DNA from: Nocardioides mesophilus
GTDB lineage: Bacteria; Actinomycetota; Actinomycetes; Propionibacteriales; Nocardioidaceae
Direction of reading: 5' to 3'
Length of the DNA stretch: 64,000 nucleotides
NCBI RefSeq assembly: GCF_014395785.1
Contig: NZ_CP060713.1
Coordinates: forward strand, 896,501 to 960,500
The notes beneath the pieces were generated by a model. That model saw only the letters and a program-made list of their open reading frames with translations, did not search any database and was not told the origin of the DNA. The position numbers and the translations under genes were made by a program. Position 1 is the first letter of the stretch. Each line of letters begins with the position of its first letter. This document shows, one piece after another, positions 30,407 through 41,675 of the stretch.

Positions 30407-31393
30407 TCAGGGACGGCGTACGGCGACCGGCTCCACGACGCCGAAGCCGCGCAACGGGCGCGGCGGGAGCCGCTGGGTCTCGAACTCGCTCGGGGGCAGC
30501 AGCGCGGCCGTCGCCGGGTCGGTGATCACACGGTTGCGGCGGGCGACCGCGGTCAACCGGGCCGCCATGTTCACCGGCGGACCGAAGACGTCTCCGAGCC
30601 GCATCACCACCGCGCCCGCGGACAGGCCGATCTTCACGTCGGGCAGCCGCTTGTCGCGCCGGATCACCTCGACGATCCTCAGGGCGATGTCGGCGCCCTG
30701 CACCGGCCCCTCGGCGATGAAGAGGACCGAGTCGCCGAGGGTCTTGATCACACGGCCGCCGTGGCTGGCGACCACGTCGGCGCAGCGCGACTCGAAGACC
30801 TCGACCATGTCGCCGATGCGGTCCTCGTCCATCTCGTTGGACAGTGCGGTGAAGCTCACCAGGTCGGCGAACCCGACGGTGACCTCGACGGTGTGCAGGT
30901 CGGCGTCGTTGGCGCCGAGCGCCTCGACCCGGCCCACCGCCGCGGCGAGGTGCCGCCGCCAGGCGTAGATCAGCACCGCCTCGAACGGCACCCCGACCTT
31001 CTCCGCGACCCGCATCGCACTGCCGATCCGGCTGCCGGTGGCCTGGTCGCCCTTCTCGAGCTGTTCGACCCTCGAGGAGAGCGTGGCGACCTGCCAGTCG
31101 GCGAGCTTGGCCATCGTCTGTCCCACCGCCCGGGTCAGCCGGACCGCGGTGTCGAAGTCGATGATGCCCTCACGGACGGCGTCGATCATCAGCCCGAGCG
31201 CGGAGAGGTCGGCGTCGGTGAAGGCCGCCGACTCGCCCGCGTCGGGGAAGCCCAGCGCGCGCCAGAGCCGGCGGGCGTCCTCGATCGAGACCCCGGCCGC
31301 GGCGGCGACCTGCTCGCTGGTCAGCATCGGCTCTTCCCCGAGCAGCCGCCGCTCCAGCCGCTCGCGGGTCCAGCTCTCCTCAGGAACCGTCAT
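30407..31393 (-). CDS. Class III adenylate/guanylate cyclase
   Basis: 328 residues. The C-terminal cyclase domain has TVGFADLVSFTALSNEMD (metal Asp), RVIKTLGDSVLFI (second metal Asp) and DVFGPPVNMAARLTAVA with the transition-state Asn/Arg. The N-terminal half is helical, with AAAAGVSIEDARRLWRALGF resembling a MerR-like helix-turn-helix, as in Rv2212-type cyclases. No transmembrane segment. It overlaps the PH-domain gene upstream by 14 bp. Product cAMP is likely. Confidence 0.88.
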   Translation of the reverse strand: MTVPEESWTRERLERRLLGEEPMLTSEQVAAAAGVSIEDARRLWRALGFPDAGESAAFTDADLSALGLMIDAVREGIIDFDTAVRLTRAVGQTMAKLADWQVATLSSRVEQLEKGDQATGSRIGSAMRVAEKVGVPFEAVLIYAWRRHLAAAVGRVEALGANDADLHTVEVTVGFADLVSFTALSNEMDEDRIGDMVEVFESRCADVVASHGGRVIKTLGDSVLFIAEGPVQGADIALRIVEVIRRDKRLPDVKIGLSAGAVVMRLGDVFGPPVNMAARLTAVARRNRVITDPATAALLPPSEFETQRLPPRPLRGFGVVEPVAVRRP

Positions 31394-31901
31394 CGGTCCT
31401 GAGAGCTCCGGGCTCGGAGAGCCGGTGCAGCTCCTCGGCGACCAGCATCTGGACGCGCTCGACCTGAGGGATGTCGTGCAGCAGGACCTGACCGGTCTCG
31501 CTGGCGTCGGAGACCACGAGGGTGCCGCAGCCGAAGACCCGGTCGACGATCCCGATGTCGAAGTCGACGCCGCTGATCCGGTTGAGCGGGATGGTGCGGC
31601 CCTGCATGGCGATGAAGCCGCTGCGCTTGATGAACCGGCGGTTGGTGAAGGTGTAGGACGTCGTCATCCAGCGCATGAACGGCTTGACCACCCACCACAG
31701 CGCCACCAGCAGCGCCAGCCCCCAGATCACGACGTCGACCAGCGGCTGCGCCGACCCGGCGTCGACCAGCGCGGAGAGGAAGCCCGCCGCGGCGGCCAGC
31801 ACGATCAGCAGCAGCGCCGGCACGAGCAGCGCCTTGACGTGGGTGCGGGTGGAGACGACGACGTGCTCGCCGTCGATGAGGAGCCGGGACGGGAATGCCA
31901 C
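31380..31901 (-). CDS. PH-domain (bPH2) membrane protein
   Basis: 173 residues. N-terminal GEHVVVSTRTHVKALLVP is followed by two transmembrane helices (about 25-45 and 57-75). The bacterial PH domain then follows (TSYTFTNRRFIKRSGFI, RTIPLNRISGVDFDIGIVDRVFGCGTLVV). Function unknown in the family. In mycobacteria an equivalent gene sits beside birA/accD5, as here. It precedes the cyclase with a small overlap. Confidence 0.88.
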   Translation of the reverse strand: MAFPSRLLIDGEHVVVSTRTHVKALLVPALLLIVLAAAAGFLSALVDAGSAQPLVDVVIWGLALLVALWWVVKPFMRWMTTSYTFTNRRFIKRSGFIAMQGRTIPLNRISGVDFDIGIVDRVFGCGTLVVSDASETGQVLLHDIPQVERVQMLVAEELHRLSEPGALRTDDGS

Positions 31902-31930
31902 GCCCGCATCCTTTCACGCCGGACGCAGGG

Positions 31931-32803
31931 TCACGGCTCGGTGCGACGCACGTGCACGACGTCCCCGGCTCCGAGGACCCGCGGTCCGGCGGCCGTGGTG
32001 ACCTGCAGCCGCCCGTCGGCGTCGACACCGGCCGCGCGGCCCTCGAGCCGCTCACCGGTGGGCAGGTCCACCCGCACGCGGCGGCCGACGGTGTCGCAGG
32101 CGGAGAGGTACGCCGGGCGCAGCCCGTCCGCGGCGTCACCGGCCGAGCGCCGCCACGCGTCGTACTGCTCGCCCAGCGTGTCGAGCAGGTGCACGAGCAG
32201 CCGGGTCCGGTCCACCTCGGCCCCCAGGGCGGTGGCCAACGACGTCGCGGTGGGCACCGGCAGCTCCGCGGACCGCAGCGACACGTTGAGCCCCACCCCG
32301 ACGACGGCCGCGGCGCCGCCCGCGTCCCGCTCCACGCGCTCGACCAGGATCCCGGCCACCTTGGCGTCGCCGACCAGGACGTCGTTGGGCCACTTGAGCG
32401 CCGCTTCGAGCCCGGTGGTCCGGCGGACCGCCTCGACCACGGCGAGACCGGTCAGCAGCGGCAGCCACGGCCAGCGGGCGGCGGGGACCTCGGCGGGGGC
32501 CAGCAGCACCGAGCAGGTGAGCGCCGAGCGGGCCGGCGTCACCCAGGTGCGGTCCAGCCGGCCGCGGCCGGCGGTCTGGTGCTCGGCGACCAGCACCAGC
32601 CCCTCCGGCTCCCCGGCGCGGGCCCGGGCCGCGACCTCGGCGTTCGTGGAGGGCGACTCGGCCACCACCTCCACCCGCCAGCGGGAGCCGGGCGCGGCGG
32701 CGGTGGCGGCGGCGAGCAGCGAGCGGTCCAGCGGCGGCCGCTCGCCCACCCCGTGGCCGCGCTGATCGGCGGGCTCACCCGGCAGGTCGGTCGTCACAGG
32801 CAC
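31931..32803 (-). CDS. birA: Biotin-[acetyl-CoA-carboxylase] ligase
   Basis: About 290 residues. Attaches biotin to the BCCP lysine of the carboxylases nearby (accA-like 46991-48802 and pyc 51375-54767). Catalytic signatures: STNAEVAARA, EHQTAGRGRLDRTW (biotinyl-AMP loop), LKWPNDVLVGDAKVAGILVE and VVGVGLNVS. No N-terminal helix-turn-helix, so a class I ligase that does not repress. GTG 32803 is used, with GTG 32797 possible. Divergent from accD with 50 bp between. Confidence 0.93.
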   Translation of the reverse strand: MPVTTDLPGEPADQRGHGVGERPPLDRSLLAAATAAAPGSRWRVEVVAESPSTNAEVAARARAGEPEGLVLVAEHQTAGRGRLDRTWVTPARSALTCSVLLAPAEVPAARWPWLPLLTGLAVVEAVRRTTGLEAALKWPNDVLVGDAKVAGILVERVERDAGGAAAVVGVGLNVSLRSAELPVPTATSLATALGAEVDRTRLLVHLLDTLGEQYDAWRRSAGDAADGLRPAYLSACDTVGRRVRVDLPTGERLEGRAAGVDADGRLQVTTAAGPRVLGAGDVVHVRRTEP

Positions 32804-32853
32804 TAGATTGACCGAACCAGCACGTCGTTCGCGAACTGGAGGCGAAGAACCCC

Positions 32854-34481
<1,628 letters not shown>

Positions 34482-34485
<4 letters not shown>

Positions 34486-34721
34486 CCGGGCCCGACCCGA
34501 CGCCCGAGCAGCAGCCCGCGCCGCTGTTCCTGGTCCGCGGCGACGCCACGGACCAGGAGGTGGCCGCGCTGACCGTGGTGCTCCAGGCGCTGGCGGCCGC
34601 GGCCCCCGCGCCCCCGCGCCGGGCCTGGGCGCAGTGGTCCTCGCCTCAGCGGGCGGTGCGCTCGTCGTACCTCTCGCCGGGCAGGCCGGACGGCTGGCGG
34701 TCGAGCGCGCTGCCCCGCTGA
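34482..34721 (+). CDS. accE: Acyl-CoA carboxylase epsilon subunit
   Basis: 79 residues. Small actinobacterial subunit that bridges the alpha and beta carboxylase subunits. The C-terminal motif [15 protein letters not shown]...[13 protein letters not shown] matches the epsilon family pattern of a late Trp-Arg-x-Ser-x-Leu-Pro ending. GTG 34482 overlaps the accD stop. Its 3' end overlaps the convergent mannosyltransferase-like gene by 76 nt. Confidence 0.85.
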
Positions 34722-35923
34722 GCCGCGCGGATCCCCCGCCACGCCGCCGCTGTCGCGACGGCGAACAGCCAGGCCAGCAGCAGGTTGCGGGCCGCCAGGG
34801 ACAGCACCGTGAGCGCCACGTCGCCGTGACCCGTGGTGAGGGCGCCGTAGTGCCAGGGGAAGACCACCTGGGTCAGTCCGGCCGCCACCAGCAGCCAGCC
34901 GGTCCAGCTCCGGAGCCGGGACGAGTCGGCGATCGCCAGACCGGCGGCGGCGGTAGGCGCCAGCCAGAGCAGGTACTGCGGGCTGAGCACCTTGCCGACC
35001 ACCACGAAGCCGCTCACCGAGGCGAGCACCAGCCAGACGGTCGTGGCGGTGTCGATGCGCCGGCCCCGGCGGACCAGGTCGCCGAGCTGCCACCACAGGA
35101 AGCCCAGCCCGGCGAGGTAGAGGACCGAGGCCACGGCGCTGACGGTGAGCAGCGCCGGCACCGCCGGGCCGGAGACCTCGAAGGACTTGCTGGACTGGTA
35201 GGCCACCTCCCAGGTGTCGGGGACCAGCCACCACGCGACCACCGCGGGGGTGGCGAGCACCGACTCGACCTGCAGGCCCCGGTCGACCTGGTACGCCAGC
35301 GGTGAGACCAGCCGGTCCCAGCCGCCGAGCACCCAGCTGATCGCCACGAGCGCCGCGCCGGTGGCCGCCCCGGCGGCGAGGACGCGGTGCCAGGAGCGGG
35401 CGTGGCCGAGCAGCGCCGGGACGATCAGCCCCGGCCAGAGCTTGATGCCGGTCGCCACCGCGGCGAGCACGCCGGAGGCCGCCGGCCAGCGGTTCACCAC
35501 CAGCACCGCGAGACCGCAGAGGATCCCCGGCAGCAGGTCGAACCGGGCCAGGGTCGTCGAGCCCAGCAGCAGGACCGCCGCGATCCAGGTGGCCGGCGGC
35601 AGCCACCGCACCGGACCCCGGGCGACGACGTACAGCAGCACCGTGAAGGCCAGGTCGGTGGCGAGGGCCGCGGCGAAGAGCAGGTTCTGGTACTGCCGGA
35701 CGTCGCCCAGGCTCTCGGCGACCCACCACGGCACCCCCAGGGCACCCACCGCGGGCACCGGGTACTCCACCAGGGTCTGCGACAGGCCCCGGTCCGACAT
35801 CGCCCACAGGCTCTGGAAGAAGTAGAGGACGTCGCCGGTGACCCAGGCCTGGGAGCCGTGGAGCAGCCACAGCAACCAGGCACGGCTGGCCAGCCACGCG
35901 GCCGCCAGCGCTGCGATCCTCAC
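34646..35923 (-). CDS. GT87-type polyprenol-dependent glycosyltransferase, membrane protein
   Basis: About 425 residues with roughly ten hydrophobic helices (RIAALAAAWLASRAW, FAAALATDLAFTVLLYVV, WLVLASVSGFVVVGKV and others). The ARFDLLPGILCGLAVL and SPQYLLWLAP segments are typical of GT-C/DUF2029 mannosyltransferases. The catalytic acidic residue is expected in the first loop; TGDVLYFFQS has a candidate Asp. GTG 35923 is the best-placed start; upstream alternatives would run toward the divergent gene at 36040. Acceptor unknown. Confidence 0.75.
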   Translation of the reverse strand: MRIAALAAAWLASRAWLLWLLHGSQAWVTGDVLYFFQSLWAMSDRGLSQTLVEYPVPAVGALGVPWWVAESLGDVRQYQNLLFAAALATDLAFTVLLYVVARGPVRWLPPATWIAAVLLLGSTTLARFDLLPGILCGLAVLVVNRWPAASGVLAAVATGIKLWPGLIVPALLGHARSWHRVLAAGAATGAALVAISWVLGGWDRLVSPLAYQVDRGLQVESVLATPAVVAWWLVPDTWEVAYQSSKSFEVSGPAVPALLTVSAVASVLYLAGLGFLWWQLGDLVRRGRRIDTATTVWLVLASVSGFVVVGKVLSPQYLLWLAPTAAAGLAIADSSRLRSWTGWLLVAAGLTQVVFPWHYGALTTGHGDVALTVLSLAARNLLLAWLFAVATAAAWRGIRAAQRGSALDRQPSGLPGERYDERTAR

Positions 35924-36039
35924 ACCGGGGAACGCTACCGCCCGGCGACCTGGCCCGGGGCCACACCGCACGGATCCACCGGGCTCGGGCGCGCCCGGGC
36001 GAGCGGACCGCCGGCGCACGGCTTGACTAGGGTGCAGGC

Positions 36040-37740
36040 ATGTCCGACTCGAGCACCCGTCCAGACCGCACCGTCGACGCGATCGCCGACCGGTACGTCG
36101 CCGACTACTGCGCCCTGCACCCGCTGACGGCCACCTACATCGGCGTCCCCGGCCACGAGCACGAGCTCACCGACTTCTCCCCCGCCGGCTTCGCCGCGCG
36201 CCAGGAGCTCGCCCGGAAGGCGCTCGCCGCGGCCACCGCGGCCACCCCGGTCGACGCCCGCGAGCAGGTGGCCCGGGAGGCGTTCCTCGAGCGGCTCGGC
36301 CTCCAGGTGGAGATGTACGACGCGCAGGTGCCGCAGTCCCAGATCTCGGTGATCGACAGCCCGCTGCACGAGCTGCGCATGGTCTTCGACCTGATGAGGA
36401 CCGACGACGACGAGGCCTGGGAGAGCATCGACGCCCGGTTGGCCGCCTTCCCCGCGGCGCTCGCCGGCTACCGCGAGACCCTCCTCGTGGCCGCGGACCA
36501 GGGCCACGTCGCCGCCCGGCGCCAGATCGCCGAGGTCGCCGAGCAGGTCCGGTCCTGGACCGGCCAGAGCGGCACCAGCGGCAACTTCTTCGACCGGCTC
36601 GTGGAGGGCGCCGAGGTGGCTGCCGGACTTCGCGCGCGGCTCGAGCAGCACGCCCGCGAGGCCAGCGACGCGACCGCCGGCTTCGGGCGCTTCCTCGACG
36701 AGGAGCTGCGGCCGCGGGGCCGCGAGAGCGAGGCGTGCGGGCGCGAGCTGTACACCCTCGGGTCTCGCTACTTCCTCGGCACCACGATCGACCTCGACGA
36801 GACCTACGCTTGGGGCTGGCAGGAGCTCGCCCGGATCGAGGCCGAGATGGCCCGGGTGGCGGACCTCATCGTGCCCGGCGGCAGCGTCGACGACGCGGTG
36901 GCGGCCCTCGACGCCGACCCGGAGCGACAGATCGCCGGCAAGGACGCCTTCGCCGGCTGGATGCAGCAGCTGGCCGACCGCGTGGTCGCGGAGATGGCCG
37001 ACGTGCACTTCGACATCCCCGCGCCGATCCGGCGCATCGAGTGCCGGATCGCCCCCACGAGCGACGGCGGGATCTACTACACCGGCCCGACCGAGGACTT
37101 CAGCCGTCCCGGGCGGATGTGGTGGGCGGTGCCCGACAGCCAGGAAACCTTCTCCACCTGGCGCGAGGTGACCACGGTCTTCCACGAAGGGGTGCCCGGC
37201 CACCACCTCCAGGTCGCCCAGACCGTCTACCGCAGCGAGCTGCTCAACCGCTGGCAGCGGCTCATGTGCTGGGTGTCGGGTCACGGCGAGGGCTGGGCGC
37301 TCTACGCCGAGCGGCTCATGGACGACCTCGGCTACCTCGACGACCCGGGCGACAAGCTCGGGATGCTCGACGCGCAGGCGTTCCGGGCCGCCCGGGTGGT
37401 CATCGACATCGGCATGCACCTGCAGCTGAGCATCCCCGAGGACAACCCCTTCGGCTTCCATCCCGGCGAGACCTGGGACCGCGAGCTCGGGCTCGAGTTC
37501 ATGCGCACCCACACGCGCATGGAGGACGACCAGATCAAGTTCGAGATCAACCGCTACCTCGGCTGGCCGGGCCAGGCGCCGTCGTACAAGGTCGGCGAGC
37601 GGATCTGGCTCAGGGCGCGCGAGGAGGCCCGGGCCCGGCTCGGGGAGGACTTCGACCTCAAGAGCTTCCACCAGCAGGCCCTGGACCTCGGCTCGATCGG
37701 CCTGGACCCGCTGCAGGCCGCTCTCGCGCGGATCTCGTGA
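36040..37740 (+). CDS. DUF885 family metallopeptidase-like protein
   Basis: 566 residues. DUF885 proteins are predicted zinc peptidases. The HEGVPGHHLQVAQ motif carries the HExxxxxH-like metal site, and SGHGEGWALYAERLMDDLGY supplies the downstream Glu. Also TPSYLVAD-like IDETYAWGWQELARIEAEM in the middle. No signal peptide. Its TGA overlaps the maf GTG. Located between the carboxylase beta gene cluster and the membrane glycan region. Confidence 0.88.
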   Translation: MSDSSTRPDRTVDAIADRYVADYCALHPLTATYIGVPGHEHELTDFSPAGFAARQELARKALAAATAATPVDAREQVAREAFLERLGLQVEMYDAQVPQSQISVIDSPLHELRMVFDLMRTDDDEAWESIDARLAAFPAALAGYRETLLVAADQGHVAARRQIAEVAEQVRSWTGQSGTSGNFFDRLVEGAEVAAGLRARLEQHAREASDATAGFGRFLDEELRPRGRESEACGRELYTLGSRYFLGTTIDLDETYAWGWQELARIEAEMARVADLIVPGGSVDDAVAALDADPERQIAGKDAFAGWMQQLADRVVAEMADVHFDIPAPIRRIECRIAPTSDGGIYYTGPTEDFSRPGRMWWAVPDSQETFSTWREVTTVFHEGVPGHHLQVAQTVYRSELLNRWQRLMCWVSGHGEGWALYAERLMDDLGYLDDPGDKLGMLDAQAFRAARVVIDIGMHLQLSIPEDNPFGFHPGETWDRELGLEFMRTHTRMEDDQIKFEINRYLGWPGQAPSYKVGERIWLRAREEARARLGEDFDLKSFHQQALDLGSIGLDPLQAALARIS

Positions 37741-38378
37741 CCGGCCCGACCCGGCTGGTACTGGCCTCGGCGTCACCGGCCCGCTTGTCCACCCTTCGCA
37801 ACGCCGGCCTCGACCCCGAGGTGCTGGTCTCCGGGGTCGACGAGTCGGTGGTCGAGAGCACCGACCCGGCGACGCTGGCCACCCGGCTGGCCGAGCTCAA
37901 GGCCGACGCGGTCCTCGGACGGCTCGACGAGGCCGCCGCCGGGGCCGTGGCTGCGGACGTGCTGGTGCTCGGCTGCGACTCGGTGCTCGACTTTGGCGGC
38001 GAGGTCCTGGGCAAGCCGGCCGACGCCGAGGAGGCCCGGGCGCGCTGGCAGAAGATGCGCGGCGGCACCGGGGTGCTGCACACCGGTCACTGCCTGGTGC
38101 TGCGGTCCTCGGGGCGCCGGCTGGTCCGCGCCGTCGACACGGTGGTCCACTTCGCCGAGGTCGACGACGTGGAGATCGACGCCTACGTCGCCTCCGGGGA
38201 GCCGCTGCACGTCGCCGGCGCGTTCACCCTCGACGGCCTCGGCGGCGCCTTCGTCCGAGGCATCGAGGGCGACCCGCACAACGTGGTGGGGGTCAGCCTG
38301 CCGGCGCTGCGCGAGATGGTCGCGGAGCTCGGGCTGCGCTGGACCGACCTGTGGTCGGCCGACGCGGCGGCCCGCTGA
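37737..38378 (+). CDS. maf: Maf-type nucleoside triphosphate pyrophosphatase
   Basis: 213 residues. Hydrolyses non-canonical or pyrimidine nucleoside triphosphates to monophosphates, a housecleaning role linked to septum formation. Opening LVLASASPARLSTLRNAGL and VSGVDES are the Maf signature, LGCDSVLDFGGEVLGKP supplies the catalytic Asp and Lys, and GIEGDPHNVVGVSLP is the C-terminal motif. Same block position as Rv3282 relative to accD5/accE5. GTG 37737 overlaps the DUF885 stop. Confidence 0.94.
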   Translation: MTGPTRLVLASASPARLSTLRNAGLDPEVLVSGVDESVVESTDPATLATRLAELKADAVLGRLDEAAAGAVAADVLVLGCDSVLDFGGEVLGKPADAEEARARWQKMRGGTGVLHTGHCLVLRSSGRRLVRAVDTVVHFAEVDDVEIDAYVASGEPLHVAGAFTLDGLGGAFVRGIEGDPHNVVGVSLPALREMVAELGLRWTDLWSADAAAR

Positions 38379-38412
38379 GCGTGCCGGCCGCGGCTCAGCC
38401 GCCAGAGTCGGC

Positions 38413-40508
38413 TCAGCCGCCCGTGCCGCCGGTGCCGCGCGGGGCCAGGCAGAACATGCCGGCCACCTCCCGGCTCGGCTCGTAACCGGCGCGCTCCACC
38501 ACGGTGATCTTGCCCTGGGCCGAGTCCCGCAGGCAGACCAGCGACACGTCGAGCCGGTTCAAGGCCTCGTCGACCTCCGCCGCGGTCACCGGGGCTCCGA
38601 CCGGGGAGACGAAGTCGAACAGCGTCATCCGCGCGGCGTGCTGGTCGGCCGGCTCGGTCAGGAACCGGGCGTAGAAGTAGCGCGGGATCACCGCGAACAC
38701 GTCGGTGGTCACCAGCGGCAGCGCCGTCATCACCGGCAGCGGAAGCAGGACCGGACCGGGACCGGGGTCGAGCTCGGCGACCCGCGACGCCTTGGTCAGC
38801 AGCGACGGGTCGACCTTCCACGCGGGCTGGTCGGTCACGGACGTGGAGTTGCGCGCCTCCGCGGACCAGAGGGGTACGCCGACCGCCACCAGGCCGAGCA
38901 TCAACGCGGCCGCCAGCCCCCAGCCGGCCACCGGGCGCAGCCTCCCGCTGAGACGCGGGAGGTCGACCGTGCCCAGCAGGCCCACCGCCACCGGGACCGG
39001 CGCGAGCATCAGCAGCCGCCAGAGCACCGGGCCGGCCCCGGTCAGCGACTCGGTGAGCTGCAGGAAGCCCGGCAGCAGCGGCACGAACACGGTGGCCGAC
39101 GCCGCGGCGACCAGGATCGCGCGCCGACCGCTCCTGACCACGAGCGGTGCCAGCAGCAGCGCCAGCACGATCACCACCGAGAACTCCGGCGACTTGCCGA
39201 TCACCTTGGTGAACGCCCACCACGGGACAGCCGCTCGGGCGGGTTCTGCTCGAGCGCGCCGGAGGCCTGCAGGGCGACCACGAGACCGCCGACGACCGGC
39301 CCGAGCGCCAGCAGCACGGAGCCGAGCGCCAGCCGGCCGCTGCGGGCGACCAGGCCGGCGACCAGCAGGGCTCCGGCGATCACGGTGCCGAGCAGGGTCG
39401 CGGCGGAGGTGAGGCCCACCATCGCGACCCCCAGGACCGCCATCATCACCAGGTCGTCCCGGCGCCGGCGGCGCAGCAGCCGGGTCGCGACGACCCAGAC
39501 CATCGGCAGCACGATCAGCCAGAACATCACCTTGCCCTGCCACACCCGGGCGAAGGAGAAGTTGCCGAACATGTTCGCGCCCGCCATCACGCTGAAGACC
39601 AGCGTCACCAGCACGACGGCGAGCGGTCGGCGCGGCGCCCACTCCCGGGCCAGCCGCCAGATCGACCACACCGACCAGAAGGCCACCAACGGCACGCTGA
39701 CCAGGTAGACCACGCTGCCCGCCGAGACACCGAACACGCGCGCCAGCGCGCCCATCAGCGGCTCCACGGAGGCCAGCGGGAGGCCGCCTCCGTAGATGGA
39801 GGGCAACGTCTCGGGGCCGAACATGGTGTCGCGCAGCGAGGCGGTGCCGTGCTCGGCCACCCACACGGAGATGTTGACGTAGTAGACGTCGTCCTGGTTG
39901 GGGCGCAGCAGCAGCGAGGCGAAGACCGCCGCAGCCAGACCCAGCACCACGACCAGGGCGTGCTCGGCGACGGTGCCCCGCCAGGGCAGCATGGCCGCGT
40001 CATCGGTCCCGCCGACGCCCCCGTGGTCGGCCCCGTCACCCCGGTCACCGCCGGTGTCGTCGGGCCGGGTGAGCGCCAGCACGAGCGCGAGCACCAGAGC
40101 CACCAGGCACAGCCCGACCAGCAGCGTCACCCGGTGCTTGTCGAGGCTCCAGGTCAGCACGCCCGCCGCGAGCACCACGACGACGTACGCCGCGAGCAGC
40201 CCGGTCCGCACGCCTCTCCCCAGGCGCCGGCCCTCCCGGGGCGCAGCCACCGCCGTCGGCTCAGGCCCGTCGGCGGGACCGGCCTGGTCACGCTCGCGCA
40301 GGTCCCGCACCACGAGGAACGCCATCAGGGCGATGGTGAGCGGCAACCAGATGCCGGCCGCCAGGCCCAGGTCGAAAGGCCAGACCAGCGACGCCTCGTA
40401 GGCCAGCGTCCACAGCGCGAACGCGACCAGGGCGCCGTCCATGACGGGGTCGAGCGACCGGAGAAGCCCGCCCGCGAGGCGGGAGGCCCCTGTCGATCCA
40501 GAGGTCAC
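38413..40508 (-). pseudogene. Large polytopic membrane protein with frameshift
   Basis: Two consecutive minus-strand frames give a roughly 698-residue product. The first (from GTG 40508, with AAGGAG 6-7 nt upstream) encodes about 10 membrane helices, ending in junk at the frame change near 39224-39226. The second continues WWAFTKVIGKSPEFSVV with more helices and a soluble C-terminus (YFYARFLTEPADQH, MFCLAPRG). Adding one G to the GGG run restores a continuous protein. The family resembles actinobacterial DUF6077-type membrane proteins, uncertainly. A damaged gene or a base-call error. Confidence 0.75.
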
Positions 40509-40566
40509 CGAGAGCTCCTTCGTAGCGCGCGTTCGGACCCGAATGGCAATCGTTAGGATGCCTCAC

Positions 40567-41319
40567 ATGCCGCTGCCGCTTGACACCCCCCGCCGGATCC
40601 TGGCGGTTCTTCCTGCGTTCAACGAGGAGGCGTCCCTGGCGGCGACGATCGACGAGCTGCGCCGGACCTGCCCCGACGTCGACGTCCTGGTGATCGACGA
40701 CGGCTCGGCGGACGCGACCGCCCAGGTGGCCCGCCGGTCGGGGGCCGCGGTCTGCCAGCTGCCGTTCAACCTCGGGGTCGGCGGTGCGATGCGCACCGGG
40801 TTCCGCTACGCGATGCGCCACGACTACGACGTGGTGGTCCAGGTCGACGCCGACGGCCAGCACGACCCGGCCTACCTCGGGGTGCTGGTGGCCGCGCTGG
40901 ACCACGCCGACGTCGTGGTGGGCGCGCGGTTCGCCGGCGAGGGCAGCTATGCCGCCCGCGGGCCGCGCCGGTGGGCGATGCGGCTGCTCGCGGTCACCCT
41001 GTCCCGGCTCGCGCACACCCGGCTCACCGACGTGACCAGCGGGTTCCGTGCCGCCAACCGGCGGGCGATCCGCATCTTCGCCGCGCACTACCCCGCGGAG
41101 TACCTCGGCGACACCGTCGAGTCCCTGGTGATCGCGGTCCGGGTCGGCCTGGTGGTCCGGCAGCAGCCGGTCTCGATGCGTCAGCGGGCGGGCGGCACGG
41201 CCAGCCAGACCCCGCTGCGGGCCGCGGCGTACCTCGCCCGCGCCATGATCGCCCTCGCGATCGCGCTGGTCCGCCGGTGGCCCACCACGCTGGAGCCGAC
41301 CCCCACGGAGGCGCTGTGA
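40567..41319 (+). CDS. GT2 glycosyltransferase, polyprenyl-phosphate type
   Basis: 250 residues. LAVLPAFNEEASLAATIDEL opens the GT-A fold, VLVIDDGSADAT and QVDADGQHDPAY are the nucleotide- and metal-binding motifs of DPM1-like enzymes that load sugars onto polyprenyl phosphate, and LTDVTSGFRAANR is the acceptor motif. No C-terminal TM pair, so not a bactoprenol flippase fusion. ATG 40567 gives AGGA at 8 nt; ATG 40558 is an alternative. Overlaps the DUF2304 gene, and GtrA is 2 kb away. Confidence 0.92.
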   Translation: MPLPLDTPRRILAVLPAFNEEASLAATIDELRRTCPDVDVLVIDDGSADATAQVARRSGAAVCQLPFNLGVGGAMRTGFRYAMRHDYDVVVQVDADGQHDPAYLGVLVAALDHADVVVGARFAGEGSYAARGPRRWAMRLLAVTLSRLAHTRLTDVTSGFRAANRRAIRIFAAHYPAEYLGDTVESLVIAVRVGLVVRQQPVSMRQRAGGTASQTPLRAAAYLARAMIALAIALVRRWPTTLEPTPTEAL

Positions 41320-41675
41320 AGGCGACCCTGATCCTCGGACTGCTCGGCTCGGTCACCACGTTGGTGGTGCTCTTCGAGATGATGCGCCGTCACCACCTGC
41401 GCGAGAAGTACGCCGTCCTGTGGGCGTCCGTGGCGGTGATGACGCTCGTCGTGGCCGCCTTCCCGGGGCTGCTGGCCGCCGCGGCGCGCCTGGTGGGCGT
41501 CGAGGTGCCCAGCAACCTGCTGTTCTTCGTCGCCAGCATGCTGCTGCTGTTCGTCAGCGTCCAGCACAGCCACGAGCTCGGCCGGCTCGAGGAGCGCAGC
41601 CGCACCCTGGCCGAAGAGGTGGCCCTGCTGCGTCTCGAGATCGAGACCCGCGTCGACGAGGACCGGAGCAGCTGA
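41316..41675 (+). CDS. DUF2304 membrane protein
   Basis: 119 residues with three membrane helices (ATLILGLLGSVTTLVVLF, YAVLWASVAVMTLVV, VPSNLLFFVASMLLLFVSV) and a C-terminal coiled coil (LEERSRTLAEEVALLRLEIE). DUF2304 genes typically follow GT2 genes in actinobacteria, as here, by GTGA overlap. Probable helper of the glycosyltransferase. Confidence 0.88.
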   Translation: MKATLILGLLGSVTTLVVLFEMMRRHHLREKYAVLWASVAVMTLVVAAFPGLLAAAARLVGVEVPSNLLFFVASMLLLFVSVQHSHELGRLEERSRTLAEEVALLRLEIETRVDEDRSS

